In this document: positions 53,108 to 62,975 of the stretch, one piece after another
Layout of the letters: every line of letters starts with the position of its first letter
Position numbering within the stretch: position 1 is the stretch's first letter
NCBI RefSeq assembly: GCF_002632465.1
Contig: NZ_NIBS01000001.1
Location: forward strand, 155,830 to 219,829
Direction: 5' to 3'
DNA from: Xenorhabdus budapestensis
Lineage (GTDB): Bacteria > Pseudomonadota > Gammaproteobacteria > Enterobacterales > Enterobacteriaceae
DNA: 64,000 nt
Position numbers and translations under genes: made by a program
Notes under the pieces: generated by a model
The model's database searches: none
Told to the model about the DNA's origin: nothing
The model's input: only the letters and a program-made list of their open reading frames with translations

Positions 53108-53301
53108 CAGTAGAAATCAGAGAGTTAATTATTCAGGCAAAAGTGGTTTCATCAGCACCAATATTACCAACACAAGCGACTGGATCAGTTCAACAAGGCC
53201 ATTCTTTGATGCAGGAAAGTCTGGATGAAGCAATTTGGGTTGAGAAAATTAAACGCGAAGTGTTGGCGGCATTACGCGATGAGGAAGGGTGGCGTCCATG
53301 A
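53104..53301 (+). CDS. pvc6: Small conserved PVC protein Pvc6
   Basis: 65 residues from ATG 53104 (MTVEIRELIIQAKVVSSAP). Its start overlaps the pvc5 stop and its stop overlaps the pvc7 start (ATGA), so it is tightly coupled. Predicted short helices and no known domain. The Afp6 equivalent was not assigned in the particle structures I know of. Confidence 0.88.
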   Translation: MTVEIRELIIQAKVVSSAPILPTQATGSVQQGHSLMQESLDEAIWVEKIKREVLAALRDEEGWRP

Positions 53302-53984
53302 GTTTAATAGAACGTGGTTTAGCGAAGCTGACCATTAACGCTTATAAAGACAGGGAAGGAAAAATACGGGCAGGCACCATTCAGGCTATATATAACCCCG
53401 ATTCCCTGCAACTGGATTACCAAACGGATTACCAACAATCCCAGGCGATTAATAGCGAAAAACAGAGCAGCATTTATGTACAGGCCAAGCCCGCAGGCTT
53501 ATCCCTTGAGTTGATTTTTGACGCCACAATGCCGGGTAACAAAACTCCCGTTGAAGCTCAGCTAATGCAGCTTAAGCAATTGTGCAGCGTAGATGCCACC
53601 AGTAATGAAACGCGATTCCTGCAAATTAAATGGGGGAAAATGCGTTGGGAAAACCGCGGCTATTTTGCCGGCAGAGTAAAAGGCTTATCGGTCAATTACA
53701 CCTTATTTGATCGTGATGCTACCCCTTTGCGGGCGCGGGTCATCCTGGCATTGGTGGCGGATGAAAGTCTGGTCTTACAGGAGACAGAGCAAAACCTGAA
53801 ATCACCGGCGAAAATCGCCTTACGGGTACAGGATGGTGTTTCACTGTCTCTGATGGCGGCCAGCACAGCCTCAACGCTGTCTGGTGGTGTCGATTATCTG
53901 ACGCTGGCTTGGCAAAACGGCCTGGATAATCTTAACGGATTTGCTCCGGGTGAGATATTGCAGGCCACCAGAGGAGACACCTGA
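53298..53984 (+). CDS. pvc7: PVC tube adaptor Pvc7 (LysM-type)
   Basis: 228 residues from ATG 53298. The N-terminal beta-rich region (LTINAYKDREGKIRAGTIQA; PDSLQLDYQTDYQQSQ) is the tube adaptor that joins the spike to the tube. A degenerate LysM-like tail (RVQDGVSLSLMAAS and FAPGEILQAT) follows. Overlaps both neighbours. Confidence 0.9.
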   Translation: MSLIERGLAKLTINAYKDREGKIRAGTIQAIYNPDSLQLDYQTDYQQSQAINSEKQSSIYVQAKPAGLSLELIFDATMPGNKTPVEAQLMQLKQLCSVDATSNETRFLQIKWGKMRWENRGYFAGRVKGLSVNYTLFDRDATPLRARVILALVADESLVLQETEQNLKSPAKIALRVQDGVSLSLMAASTASTLSGGVDYLTLAWQNGLDNLNGFAPGEILQATRGDT

Positions 53985-55600
53985 TGAGCCATCAACTGAA
54001 AATCATTGCAGATGGCAAGGTTCTGTCACTGTTGGCCGCCGTTGATGTAGATACCTATTACCGTGTTAACAGCATCCCTTGTGCAACGCTGAAACTCAGC
54101 TTGCCGGACAGGCCGCTTTCCGCTTTTAGTCAAGCAGATGTACAAGCAGAACTGGCTCATTGTCAGGCAGGGAAAACCTTGCGTCTGAAAGTAATTGATG
54201 GTGGCAGGAAATCGGTACTGTTCAATGGCCTGATTACCCGTAACACGTTGAAGATCAAAAACAAGCAATTATTGCTTACTTTGGTCATCAGACATCGGTT
54301 GCAGCTAATGGTTGATACTCAGCACTCACAACTGTTTAAGGCCAGTAACGAAAAAAACATTCTGAACACCTTATTGAATCAGGCGGGTATCAAGGCGCAT
54401 TTTGAACAGATAGCCGCATTAGATCAAAAACATGAGCAAATGGTGCAATTTCGTTGTTCAGACTGGCGTTTTCTGTTGTGCCGTCTATCGGCAACCGGCG
54501 TGTGGTTGTTGCCAACGACAGAAGGCGTTCAGCTTGTCCAGCCTGAATCCCTGAAATCTAACCCAATCCATACCCTGAAAAGTCGCGGGGATGAGAAAAA
54601 AGATATCATCGTCAAAGATGCCAATTGGCAGTTTGATAACCATCTTAACCCTGCTTCGCTGGAAGTCAGTGGTTGGGATATCAGCAAACAACAGGAATTA
54701 TCAGGCGGTCGCCACAGCAGTGTTGCCGTGGGTAAAGCGGCTCTCTCCCCTGACAGGCTGGCATCTTTAAATAAAACAAGTTGGGACATTCGCTATAGCA
54801 GCCCGTTAACTACTCAGGAAAGTGGCTATTTGGCACAGGGGCTGTTGCTGAATCAGCGTATCTCTGGTGTTACAGGCGAGTTCTTGCTTAAAGGTAATGG
54901 ACGTTATCAGTTAGGGGACAACATTCAATTGACCGGATTCGGTGCACAATTGGATGGAACTGCAAGCATTACTGCGGTTCGTCATCGTTTTAACCGACGA
55001 ATTGACTGGGAAACCACTTTGAGCATTGGCCTACAACAGGAACACCTGCCGATGCTACCCGATGCCACCGAACTCCACATTGCAATAGTCGCGAAATATC
55101 AGCAAGACAAAGCAGCCCTGAACCGCATTCCAATTATTCTGCCAGTATTGAATCGTCCGAATGAATTCTTATGGGCCAGATTGGGGAAACCTTACGCCAG
55201 CCACGAAAGCGGTTTCTGTTTTTATCCAGAGCCCGGCGACGAAGTGATTGTTGGCTTTTTTGAAAATGACCCACGTTATCCGGTGATTCTGGGCGCAATG
55301 CACAACCCGAAAAATAAAGCACCTTTAGAACCTACCCAGGATAATCAAGAAAAAGTGCTGGTGGTGAAAAAAGGAGAAACTCAACAACAAATCAGGATTG
55401 ATGGCAAAAAGAAAATAATCCAAATGAATGCAGGAGAAAACCAAATAGAACTCCAGCAGGATAAAGATATTTCCTTGTCAACGAAAAAAGAATTAACGCT
55501 GAAAGCACAAACCATGAATGCCCAAATGGATAAATCGCTCAATCTGTCTGGCAAAAACAGTGTTGAGATCAAGGGTGGCAAAATTAATCTTACCCAGTGA
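53984..55600 (+). CDS. pvc8: PVC spike protein Pvc8 (VgrG-like)
   Basis: 538 residues. N-terminal gp27-like hub (to about 370), an OB-fold near 380-445 (EFLWARLGKPYASHESGFCF; GDEVIVGFFENDPRYPVILG), and a C-terminal beta-helix needle of short repeats ending NSVEIKGGKINLTQ. A trimer forms the membrane-piercing spike and carries Pvc10 at its tip. Confidence 0.94.
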   Translation: MSHQLKIIADGKVLSLLAAVDVDTYYRVNSIPCATLKLSLPDRPLSAFSQADVQAELAHCQAGKTLRLKVIDGGRKSVLFNGLITRNTLKIKNKQLLLTLVIRHRLQLMVDTQHSQLFKASNEKNILNTLLNQAGIKAHFEQIAALDQKHEQMVQFRCSDWRFLLCRLSATGVWLLPTTEGVQLVQPESLKSNPIHTLKSRGDEKKDIIVKDANWQFDNHLNPASLEVSGWDISKQQELSGGRHSSVAVGKAALSPDRLASLNKTSWDIRYSSPLTTQESGYLAQGLLLNQRISGVTGEFLLKGNGRYQLGDNIQLTGFGAQLDGTASITAVRHRFNRRIDWETTLSIGLQQEHLPMLPDATELHIAIVAKYQQDKAALNRIPIILPVLNRPNEFLWARLGKPYASHESGFCFYPEPGDEVIVGFFENDPRYPVILGAMHNPKNKAPLEPTQDNQEKVLVVKKGETQQQIRIDGKKKIIQMNAGENQIELQQDKDISLSTKKELTLKAQTMNAQMDKSLNLSGKNSVEIKGGKINLTQ

Positions 55601-55610
55601 AAGGTGAACA

Positions 55611-56033
55611 ATGGAAAACCAAATACTGACACAACTCTATGGTCGTGGTTGGGCTTTTCCTCCCGCGTTTTCCCTTGAAAAGGGGGTGGAAATGGCTGAA
55701 GGAGCAGCAGATGTGCGCCAAAGTTTGCACATTCTGTTCAAAACTGAGCCGGGGGAACGCCTGATGCGTGAAAATTATGGTTGCGGATTAAATGATTTTA
55801 TGTTTGAAAATATCCGTAACGAACTGTTTGCTGAAATTGAGTCCCATATTCATGACAGCGTATTACGTTATGAATCACGGGCAGATATTACCGATATCCA
55901 GGTTCGTCAGTCACCAAATAATAAGAGTACCTTGCAAATTCAGATTATGTATCGCCTGCGGGGAAGTGATATCAATCAGAAAATTCAAGGAACACTGGCG
56001 CTGAGTGAAGACCGGAGGATGGAGGTAATATGA
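55611..56033 (+). CDS. pvc9: PVC baseplate protein Pvc9 (gp25-like)
   Basis: 140 residues, gp25/wedge-core fold. Recognised by MAEGAADVRQSLHILFKTEP and MRENYGCGLNDFMFENIRNE. It joins sheath to baseplate. Its stop overlaps the pvc10 start (ATGA). Confidence 0.92.
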   Translation: MENQILTQLYGRGWAFPPAFSLEKGVEMAEGAADVRQSLHILFKTEPGERLMRENYGCGLNDFMFENIRNELFAEIESHIHDSVLRYESRADITDIQVRQSPNNKSTLQIQIMYRLRGSDINQKIQGTLALSEDRRMEVI

Positions 56034-56461
56034 GTGAACTCATTGTAGTTGACGGTGACACGCTACAGTTTGAGCCTCAATTTGGCAGTCGAAAGTTGAA
56101 CATTCCCGGTCTGGTTAAAATCAAAGGTACAGGGCATGCTCAGGTAAACGGCAAAAAAGTCTGCATTTTGGGTGATGAGAAACGGGTTACTGTTTCTGCA
56201 ACTTATACCACAACAACCCATATGACGCCGGGAAATGGCACCATTACTATCACGGCGTTAGATAGCAGTCAGCAAGCCCTTCACTGTACCAGTGGTGCCG
56301 CCTTAATTATCAAAGGGCAAAAATTTACAACCGTGTTTACGCCTCAATCACCAGCCATAAATAATACTGTGAATCCACCTCAACCTGACCCAAATTACCC
56401 AAGCCCCTCATCAGGCAAAGGCAGTTTTATCACGCAACAAAACTTTGCCACCGTAAATTAA
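56030..56461 (+). CDS. pvc10: PVC spike-tip protein Pvc10
   Basis: 143 residues. PAAR-related spike tip: a beta-rich core (INGKKV-type AQVNGKKVCILGDEKRVTVS; HMTPGNGTITI) with a Pro/Ser-rich tail (NPPQPDPNYPSPSSGKG). It is expected to cap the Pvc8 trimer and help puncture membranes. Confidence 0.88.
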   Translation: MSELIVVDGDTLQFEPQFGSRKLNIPGLVKIKGTGHAQVNGKKVCILGDEKRVTVSATYTTTTHMTPGNGTITITALDSSQQALHCTSGAALIIKGQKFTTVFTPQSPAINNTVNPPQPDPNYPSPSSGKGSFITQQNFATVN

Positions 56462-56545
56462 GGCATTGGCTGAATCAAATAGAAATTAAATGGTGTGAAT
56501 AATCACTTATTCACAGAGGAATCGCTGTGCCAAACAGGTGATATT

Positions 56546-58723
56546 ATGGAATTGACTGAGTTAAATAAAAAATTGTCAGACTTGGTGCCGATGAGCGATT
56601 TTAAATTAGATAATCGAACCAGTTTGCAATTACTCCAATATATTGAGGAGTACACTAAAATAATTCCCTTTAATCAAACCGATAAGCATTGGAATGATTT
56701 TTTCTTTATGGCGGATAATACGCCGGAGAAACTTGCCGAATTATATCAGGGGAAAATCGAAGCCAATGGGGAATTATTACCTCATCAAGCTTTTCTGTTA
56801 GTGGTATTACGATTACTGGAAACACCAATATCTTTATTTAATGCCTTACCGGCGGCGCATCGCAATCTCTATTACCGGGCACTTTTGGGGTTATCTCCCC
56901 GTCCGGCACAACCGGATCAAGTCGCCTTATCTGTAGAACTGAATACCACAGTAACAGAACAACTACTCACTAAAGGCACTTTATTTGAAGCAGGGCAAGA
57001 TGAACAAGGCAATGCCTTGCAATATGCGTTGGACACCAGTCTGCTGGCGAATCGTGGCTATATCAGTGACTTGCGCTGGCTCCGTCAAAAAGAACAACAA
57101 CAATGGATTACCGCGACTCCTTGGGATTCACAAGCACAATTATCATTGCCATCTGATGGAATTCGGTTATTCAGTGAAACTGATACGGATAAATCTGTAT
57201 TGGGTGGCGTATTAATGACTTCTGCACAACTGGCGATGGAAGAAGGGATAAGAAAGATAACTGTTACCTTTGATAAAGATATTGATAGCCAAAATCTGGT
57301 GGCTCAAATCAGTAGTGGAAACCAGTGGCTAATCTTGATTGCTGAGGGAAAGGGAACAGAGGTCATACTAACGCTTTCAGATAAAGAGCCAGCAATCAGT
57401 GCCCCGGAGGGGTTGGATAATCTTGTTTTCAGTAAGCCGGTGCTCAGACTACAGGGAAAAGACAGTCAGACATTGCCTACAGTAACCGCACTAAAGGTGC
57501 AAGAAACAACTATAGACAAAGTTTCATTCAAGACATATCACTTAACCCCCTTTGGTTATAGCCCTGAAATTGAGCCGTTGGAAGAGAACCCCACGTTATA
57601 CCTTGGTATCACCGACGTCGAGCCGGGGCAAACCTTATCGCTGTATTGGAAATTAAAATCGCCGCAGCAACCTAAAAAGGTTTCTTGGTATTACCTGAAT
57701 AATAAGAATCAATGGGCAACATTGGATGCGTGGGTCAATGATGAAACCCAACACCTGTATCAAGATGGCATCTGGCAAGTTGTTCTGCCTGCGGATGCTT
57801 CCGCTCAGTCTACCCGGATGCCAACAGGGCGCCATTGGTTAAAAGCCGTCGTGGTAATACCCACACACGAAGGTTCATGGGGAAAAAAACCTTGGTTATA
57901 CGGCTTGATCTATAACGCCATGACAGCAACATTGGTGAACGTCAATAGCATCAGTGACAGCCATTTCTTAACGCCATTACTGGCAGACACTATTCAACGC
58001 CCTGTTGAACCCATGGTTGTGGTGGCTTCGATCAATCAGCCTTGGCCGTCGTGGAATGGACGTGTACCGGAATCCTACAGCGCCTTTTTTGAACGGGGAG
58101 CCCAACATCTGTCCCACCGTAACCGGGCCTTAACTTGGGGCAATATGGCGACACTGTTAAAAGAGCGTTATGTCAGTATCTTTGATGTTAAGTACCCCAG
58201 CAATGATGAGCTCACGCGAGTCCCCGCACTGAAGAAACAGCAACTGACGATCATTCCCGCCAATCGATACAACGACAGTGATGACCCTTTGCGTCCGGTG
58301 CTAAACCCGGCACGCCTGCAAGAAATGGCAGAGTGGTTACAGCAAAAAGGCTCTCCCTGGGCTGAGATTGAGATCAGCAATCCTCAATACGTTAAGGTAA
58401 TAATCAATTACCAGGTGATTTTTAAGCCAGACGTTAACGAAGATTTTGGTTATCGCCAGCTACGACAGCAAATTAGTGAGACATATATGCCCTGGAGCGT
58501 CGATGAGCGACGCCCTGTTATGTTGAATAACAGCATTAATTATTACCAGTTACTGGCGACCATTCAGCAACAGCCGCTGGTTGCGCGAGTTACTTGTCTA
58601 ACACTGCGTCGGTCAGATGCGGCTAAAGACAGTGATATCACCGTATCAGTGGAAGCCAAAGATAATGAAGTGCTGATTTTAGTCTGGGAAGCAGAAGACA
58701 AGCTGCAATACCGAGGAAATTAA
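56546..58723 (+). CDS. pvc11: PVC baseplate wedge protein Pvc11
   Basis: 725 residues from ATG 56546 (MELTELNKKLSDLVPM), which follows AGGTGA. An upstream in-frame GTG at 56495 would add 17 residues and matches less well. Gp6/baseplate-J-like wedge. Conserved segments: FLLVVLRLLETPISLFNALP, RAPELYY-like HRNLYYRALLGLSPRP, and a C-terminal MPWSVDERRPVMLNNSINYY. Confidence 0.92.
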   Translation: MELTELNKKLSDLVPMSDFKLDNRTSLQLLQYIEEYTKIIPFNQTDKHWNDFFFMADNTPEKLAELYQGKIEANGELLPHQAFLLVVLRLLETPISLFNALPAAHRNLYYRALLGLSPRPAQPDQVALSVELNTTVTEQLLTKGTLFEAGQDEQGNALQYALDTSLLANRGYISDLRWLRQKEQQQWITATPWDSQAQLSLPSDGIRLFSETDTDKSVLGGVLMTSAQLAMEEGIRKITVTFDKDIDSQNLVAQISSGNQWLILIAEGKGTEVILTLSDKEPAISAPEGLDNLVFSKPVLRLQGKDSQTLPTVTALKVQETTIDKVSFKTYHLTPFGYSPEIEPLEENPTLYLGITDVEPGQTLSLYWKLKSPQQPKKVSWYYLNNKNQWATLDAWVNDETQHLYQDGIWQVVLPADASAQSTRMPTGRHWLKAVVVIPTHEGSWGKKPWLYGLIYNAMTATLVNVNSISDSHFLTPLLADTIQRPVEPMVVVASINQPWPSWNGRVPESYSAFFERGAQHLSHRNRALTWGNMATLLKERYVSIFDVKYPSNDELTRVPALKKQQLTIIPANRYNDSDDPLRPVLNPARLQEMAEWLQQKGSPWAEIEISNPQYVKVIINYQVIFKPDVNEDFGYRQLRQQISETYMPWSVDERRPVMLNNSINYYQLLATIQQQPLVARVTCLTLRRSDAAKDSDITVSVEAKDNEVLILVWEAEDKLQYRGN

Positions 58724-58725
58724 CT

Positions 58726-61596
58726 ATGAGTGATAAAGATGTACTGTTTCGCAAAGTGAAAAACGATATTCACTTTGATACCTTGCTGGAACAGGCTCAT
58801 CAAATGGTTGAGCAACAGGCCGGAAAACTGTGGAGTGATACGGCGGAACACGATCCCGGCGTTACTTTTCTGGAAGGACTCAGCTACGGTGTGTCAGATT
58901 TGTCTTACCGCCATACTCTTCCCTTAACAGACTTATTGACCCCTGCCCCCAATGGGCAGAAACAGCAAGACGGAATTTTTCCCGCTGAATTTGGCCCCCA
59001 CAATATACTGACTTGTGGACCAATCACCACTGATGATTACCGCAAAGCATTACTGGATCTGCATAGTAGTGACTGGACAAAATCAGAACAGAATAAAGGG
59101 GATTTTCTGTTCCGTAACGTGCAATTAGTCCGTGAACCGGCAACGCAACGCTATACCTATTGGTATGATTCCACCAAAAGGGAATATAGCTTTGTCGAGC
59201 GTAAAGAGGCGAAAAAGTTTACGTTGCGGGGGAATTATTGTCTTTATCTGGAACCGACCCGCTATAGTCAGGAAAATTTGGCTACTGCCATCCAACAGTT
59301 AACCGATTTTTTGACCAAGAACCGCAATATTGGTGAATCGGTCAGTCAGATTATCTGGACAAATCCGGTTGATTTTCCGCTATTACTGGAGATTGAACTG
59401 GATGACGATGTGCAAGATGTCGCTGGTATTTTTGCTGCCGTTTATAGCACAGCAGAACAGTATCTGATGCCTGAGGCACAGCGTTTCAGCACCGAAACAC
59501 TACAAAATGACGGGATGCACAATGATGAAATCTTTGAGGGGCCAAAATTAAAACATGGCTGGATCCCTGAATTGCCGATATCCCGTGACTATACCAAACG
59601 GCTCATCCTCAATCTTAGCCGGCTGGTCAATAAACTGCTTGAGATTAAGGGTATTCAGAATGTAAATCGCCTTCGTCTGGATGAAAGTTTTGATAAGACT
59701 CTGATTGAGCCGATTAAAGGGGATAGCTGGTCATGGTCAATTAAAGAAGGCGGCTACCCTCGCTTGTGGGGTAAAGATCCAATCCATCAATTGGCGCAAC
59801 ATGATGGTCCACTAAAGGTGATCGCCAAAGGCGGCATCAGCGTCACGGTGAGTGAACAACAAATTCGGGACAGTTTATCCAATCCCTCCTTGATTCATAA
59901 TAAACCCGTGGTATTACCTTATGGTAAGCATCGCGATGTGGAGCACTATTATCCCGTCAGCGATACGTTGCCTGCCTGCTATGAGTTACAGCAACCCTTA
60001 TCTGAAAGTGAACATTCCCAACGCCTGTTGTCACTTCATCAATTTATGCTGCCATTTGAACAATTGCTGGCTTGCGGCTGTCAGCAAATTGCCATGCTGC
60101 CCAAATTATTGGCTTTTAAGCGTGAAGGATGCGAAGTTTGGGGCGATCAATGGCCGTTTAAGCTAGGCTCTGTCAGTGATGATGCCCACCAAAATTACGC
60201 TCACAAATTAAAGGAATTACTAAAAGAGATTGCGCACGATAGCGATCACGAATTGGATATCGTCAATTATCTGCTCGGATACTTTGGCACTCAGCGAGCA
60301 CCACGTACATTTACCACCAACATCAGTGATTTTCGCGCTGTGCAACAAGGCTATCTGGCTCAACAACCGACATTAACTTATCACCGTGCCAATATTCGGA
60401 TTGATCAAGTTTCGTCGCTACAAAAGCGCATTGCTGCCCGCATGGGGTTAGGCGGGGAATTATTTAAGCCAAAGCCTGACCTGAGCAAACTGCCTTTTTA
60501 TCTGGTGGAGCACCGGGCATTGCTGCCAGTCAAACCCAACAGCCAGTTTGATGAAGAGCAGAAGCCAGATTCAGTGACAGCAGAAAGGGAAAATCAAACT
60601 GATCAACATTATTTGGTGATTAAGCAAATCGGTATTGATGGAAAACTGATACAGGGACAGGTGATTGATTTAATTCTCTATGAAGGCGAACAGAACGAAA
60701 ACCGATTTACTGTGCGTAGTCAAATGATCACCAAAACCGAAGGGGATCAGTTTTGGCTGGACGTGGGCAACAGTACTCAACTGGAATACAATCTGGAACG
60801 GGTAATGACTGCCGCCAAAGGGAAAAAGCTCGTCTGGCAAAATAGCCCGGTATGGATGGAAGATATGAACTACCGCCTGGCCTATGATAGTGATCAATCC
60901 TTGCCTGAAAACCAGCGGCGCCTGACCCGCACAGCACAAACTCCATTTCCGGCTATGATTGCTGTAGGTAATGAAATTACCTTGACAAAAGAGTTGGGGG
61001 GAGTTGGTTTGGAGCAAGAATCTTCTAATGAATCAGAAAAATTATATGCAAAAGTTGTCAGCTTTGATCGTATCAAGGGAACCTTGGTTATTGAGCGTCA
61101 GAAACATTCTACATTAGCATTCCCTGCCCCAGAAGAAGCCTGGTGGTACAGTTGGCATTTTTCGGGTAAAGAATATGAAAATACGGATCGTTTCTCATTT
61201 GTGATTAGTGTTGTGGTAAATAGTGATTTAATTAAATCGCGTGAGCACAAAGTTGATCCATATCAATTAGAAGAATGGGTTAAGGAAACCATTCTTACCG
61301 AATTCCCTGCCCACATTTCCATGATTATTCACTGGATGGATTGGGAACCATTTTTAAACTTCGGCAATACTTACCAACGTTGGCAAAATAATGGCACGCC
61401 ATTAGGGGATGCTGCCTATTCGATTCTGGAAAGTTTGACACTGGGTAAATTACCTTCTGCTTTTAAAGGAATAGGGACAATGCGTGTTGCCACACCACAT
61501 CAGAGAGAGGAAGTTATCGGTAAGAATGGTGATCAATGGAATACCAATAGAATAAAACAGAACGAATTATTCTATATTCCGCAAGAGAAAGAATAA
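58726..61596 (+). CDS. pvc12: PVC baseplate wedge protein Pvc12
   Basis: 956 residues, the largest complete protein here. Gp7-like wedge partner of Pvc11. It begins MSDKDVLFRKVKNDIHFDTL with the DPGVTFLEGLSYGVSDLSYR core and ends with KGIGTMRVATPHQREEVI. It starts 3 bp after pvc11. It probably also anchors the tail fibre, as in Afp. Confidence 0.92.
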   Translation: MSDKDVLFRKVKNDIHFDTLLEQAHQMVEQQAGKLWSDTAEHDPGVTFLEGLSYGVSDLSYRHTLPLTDLLTPAPNGQKQQDGIFPAEFGPHNILTCGPITTDDYRKALLDLHSSDWTKSEQNKGDFLFRNVQLVREPATQRYTYWYDSTKREYSFVERKEAKKFTLRGNYCLYLEPTRYSQENLATAIQQLTDFLTKNRNIGESVSQIIWTNPVDFPLLLEIELDDDVQDVAGIFAAVYSTAEQYLMPEAQRFSTETLQNDGMHNDEIFEGPKLKHGWIPELPISRDYTKRLILNLSRLVNKLLEIKGIQNVNRLRLDESFDKTLIEPIKGDSWSWSIKEGGYPRLWGKDPIHQLAQHDGPLKVIAKGGISVTVSEQQIRDSLSNPSLIHNKPVVLPYGKHRDVEHYYPVSDTLPACYELQQPLSESEHSQRLLSLHQFMLPFEQLLACGCQQIAMLPKLLAFKREGCEVWGDQWPFKLGSVSDDAHQNYAHKLKELLKEIAHDSDHELDIVNYLLGYFGTQRAPRTFTTNISDFRAVQQGYLAQQPTLTYHRANIRIDQVSSLQKRIAARMGLGGELFKPKPDLSKLPFYLVEHRALLPVKPNSQFDEEQKPDSVTAERENQTDQHYLVIKQIGIDGKLIQGQVIDLILYEGEQNENRFTVRSQMITKTEGDQFWLDVGNSTQLEYNLERVMTAAKGKKLVWQNSPVWMEDMNYRLAYDSDQSLPENQRRLTRTAQTPFPAMIAVGNEITLTKELGGVGLEQESSNESEKLYAKVVSFDRIKGTLVIERQKHSTLAFPAPEEAWWYSWHFSGKEYENTDRFSFVISVVVNSDLIKSREHKVDPYQLEEWVKETILTEFPAHISMIIHWMDWEPFLNFGNTYQRWQNNGTPLGDAAYSILESLTLGKLPSAFKGIGTMRVATPHQREEVIGKNGDQWNTNRIKQNELFYIPQEKE

Positions 61597-61652
61597 AAAA
61601 CAATTAGCTACTAACCAAAACTTTAAATTAAAAATATTTTATGGAGTTAACC

Positions 61653-62876
61653 ATGAAAGAAATTCGTTATTCTGCAAAAATACAAGAGCAACAAACATTG
61701 TCTGACTCAAAAGGTGTTGGACCTGATATTGATAAATTAAAAGATAAGTTTAAAGAAGGCAGTATTCCCTTACAAACCGATTTCAATCAATTAATTGATA
61801 TTGCCGATGTTGGGCGTAAAGCTTGTGGTCAGGCACCAGAACAAAATGGCCCGGGAGTAGGGTTAAAGCTGGGCGATGACGGTACGCTTAATTTAAAAAT
61901 GGGCACTATTGATAGCCAGGATTTTTCCCCATTAATATTAGAGAAAGATATTTTATCTATCGATCTAGGCAGTGGTTTGATTAATAAAACTAATGGAATA
62001 TGTGTTGGTCATGGAAATGGTATTACAGTTAATGCTAACGATGTTGCAGTGAAACTGGCTGCTAATAAAGGTTTGGTTGTTGATAGTAATGGTATCGCCA
62101 TAAAACCTGGCAATGGGATGAAGTTTAGTTCAGATGGTGCATTAACAGTAAATTCGGCTGATTCAACTATTAAAGTTGATGGCTCAGGAATAAAAGTTGC
62201 TATCGGTTGGGGAGTTAAAGTTGGTGGTGAAGGTTTGGATGTAAATATCCGCACGGATGGTGGTATTGGTAATGGTTCTTCAGGAATTTATGTTAAACCT
62301 GGTAATGGTATTAAGATAGATGCTGATCGCGTTGCTATCGATCCTAACACTGTATTGCCAAAAGGCATGATTGTGATGTTTTCTGGAAAAGATATTCCAG
62401 TAGGATGGGCATTGTGTGATGGTTCTAAGGGAACACCTAATCTTATCGATAGATTTATTATGGGAGGTACAATACAAAATACACATGGTAAATCTTCAAA
62501 TACGTTTTCCGGCAATGAGAACAATAAGGAATTTACGTTCACATCAGAAAGCCAAAGTGTTCGTATATCAGGAAGAACAGATGGGCATGGATTAACCGCT
62601 GATGAAAATGGTCCACACAAACATGAACAAGGTGAAGTCCTAAATTTGTCAACTATGTGTCACAATGATTCCACAAATGATAACAGTATGCGTGACTGGG
62701 TTAACGGTGGAAGCTCTGGTCGGGATCCAAGTATAACTAGGTACAGGCCATATACATTTGAAAGTGGTAAAGGAAAAGCACATTCTCATTATATCGACCT
62801 GACCAGTAGTAAACATAGCCATAATAACAACGTCACTGTACCGTATTATATTTTGGCTTTTATTATGAAGCTCTAA
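61653..62876 (+). CDS. pvc13: PVC tail fibre Pvc13
   Basis: 407 residues. ATG 61653 (MKEIRYSAKIQEQQTLSD) is preferred to 61641 because the latter overlaps the GGAG ribosome-binding site. The N-terminal baseplate-attachment part (FKEGSIPLQTDFNQLIDIAD) is followed by a repetitive shaft of GNGI/SSGI/DGSGI-type turns (about 85-235). A phage tail-collar domain (LPKGMIVMFSGKDIPVGWAL, CDGSKGTPNLIDRFIMGG) and a His-rich end (KGKAHSHY, KHSHNNNVTVPYYILAF) complete it. Binds target cells and is the main host-range determinant. Confidence 0.93.
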   Translation: MKEIRYSAKIQEQQTLSDSKGVGPDIDKLKDKFKEGSIPLQTDFNQLIDIADVGRKACGQAPEQNGPGVGLKLGDDGTLNLKMGTIDSQDFSPLILEKDILSIDLGSGLINKTNGICVGHGNGITVNANDVAVKLAANKGLVVDSNGIAIKPGNGMKFSSDGALTVNSADSTIKVDGSGIKVAIGWGVKVGGEGLDVNIRTDGGIGNGSSGIYVKPGNGIKIDADRVAIDPNTVLPKGMIVMFSGKDIPVGWALCDGSKGTPNLIDRFIMGGTIQNTHGKSSNTFSGNENNKEFTFTSESQSVRISGRTDGHGLTADENGPHKHEQGEVLNLSTMCHNDSTNDNSMRDWVNGGSSGRDPSITRYRPYTFESGKGKAHSHYIDLTSSKHSHNNNVTVPYYILAFIMKL

Positions 62877-62975
62877 TGAAATTTTTTAATTTATATTAGT
62901 AGCAATGGGTGTTAGTAAATACTCATTGCTAATTTGCATAACTTATTATATTGGTGAGTGGAGTTAAGTTAGCTG

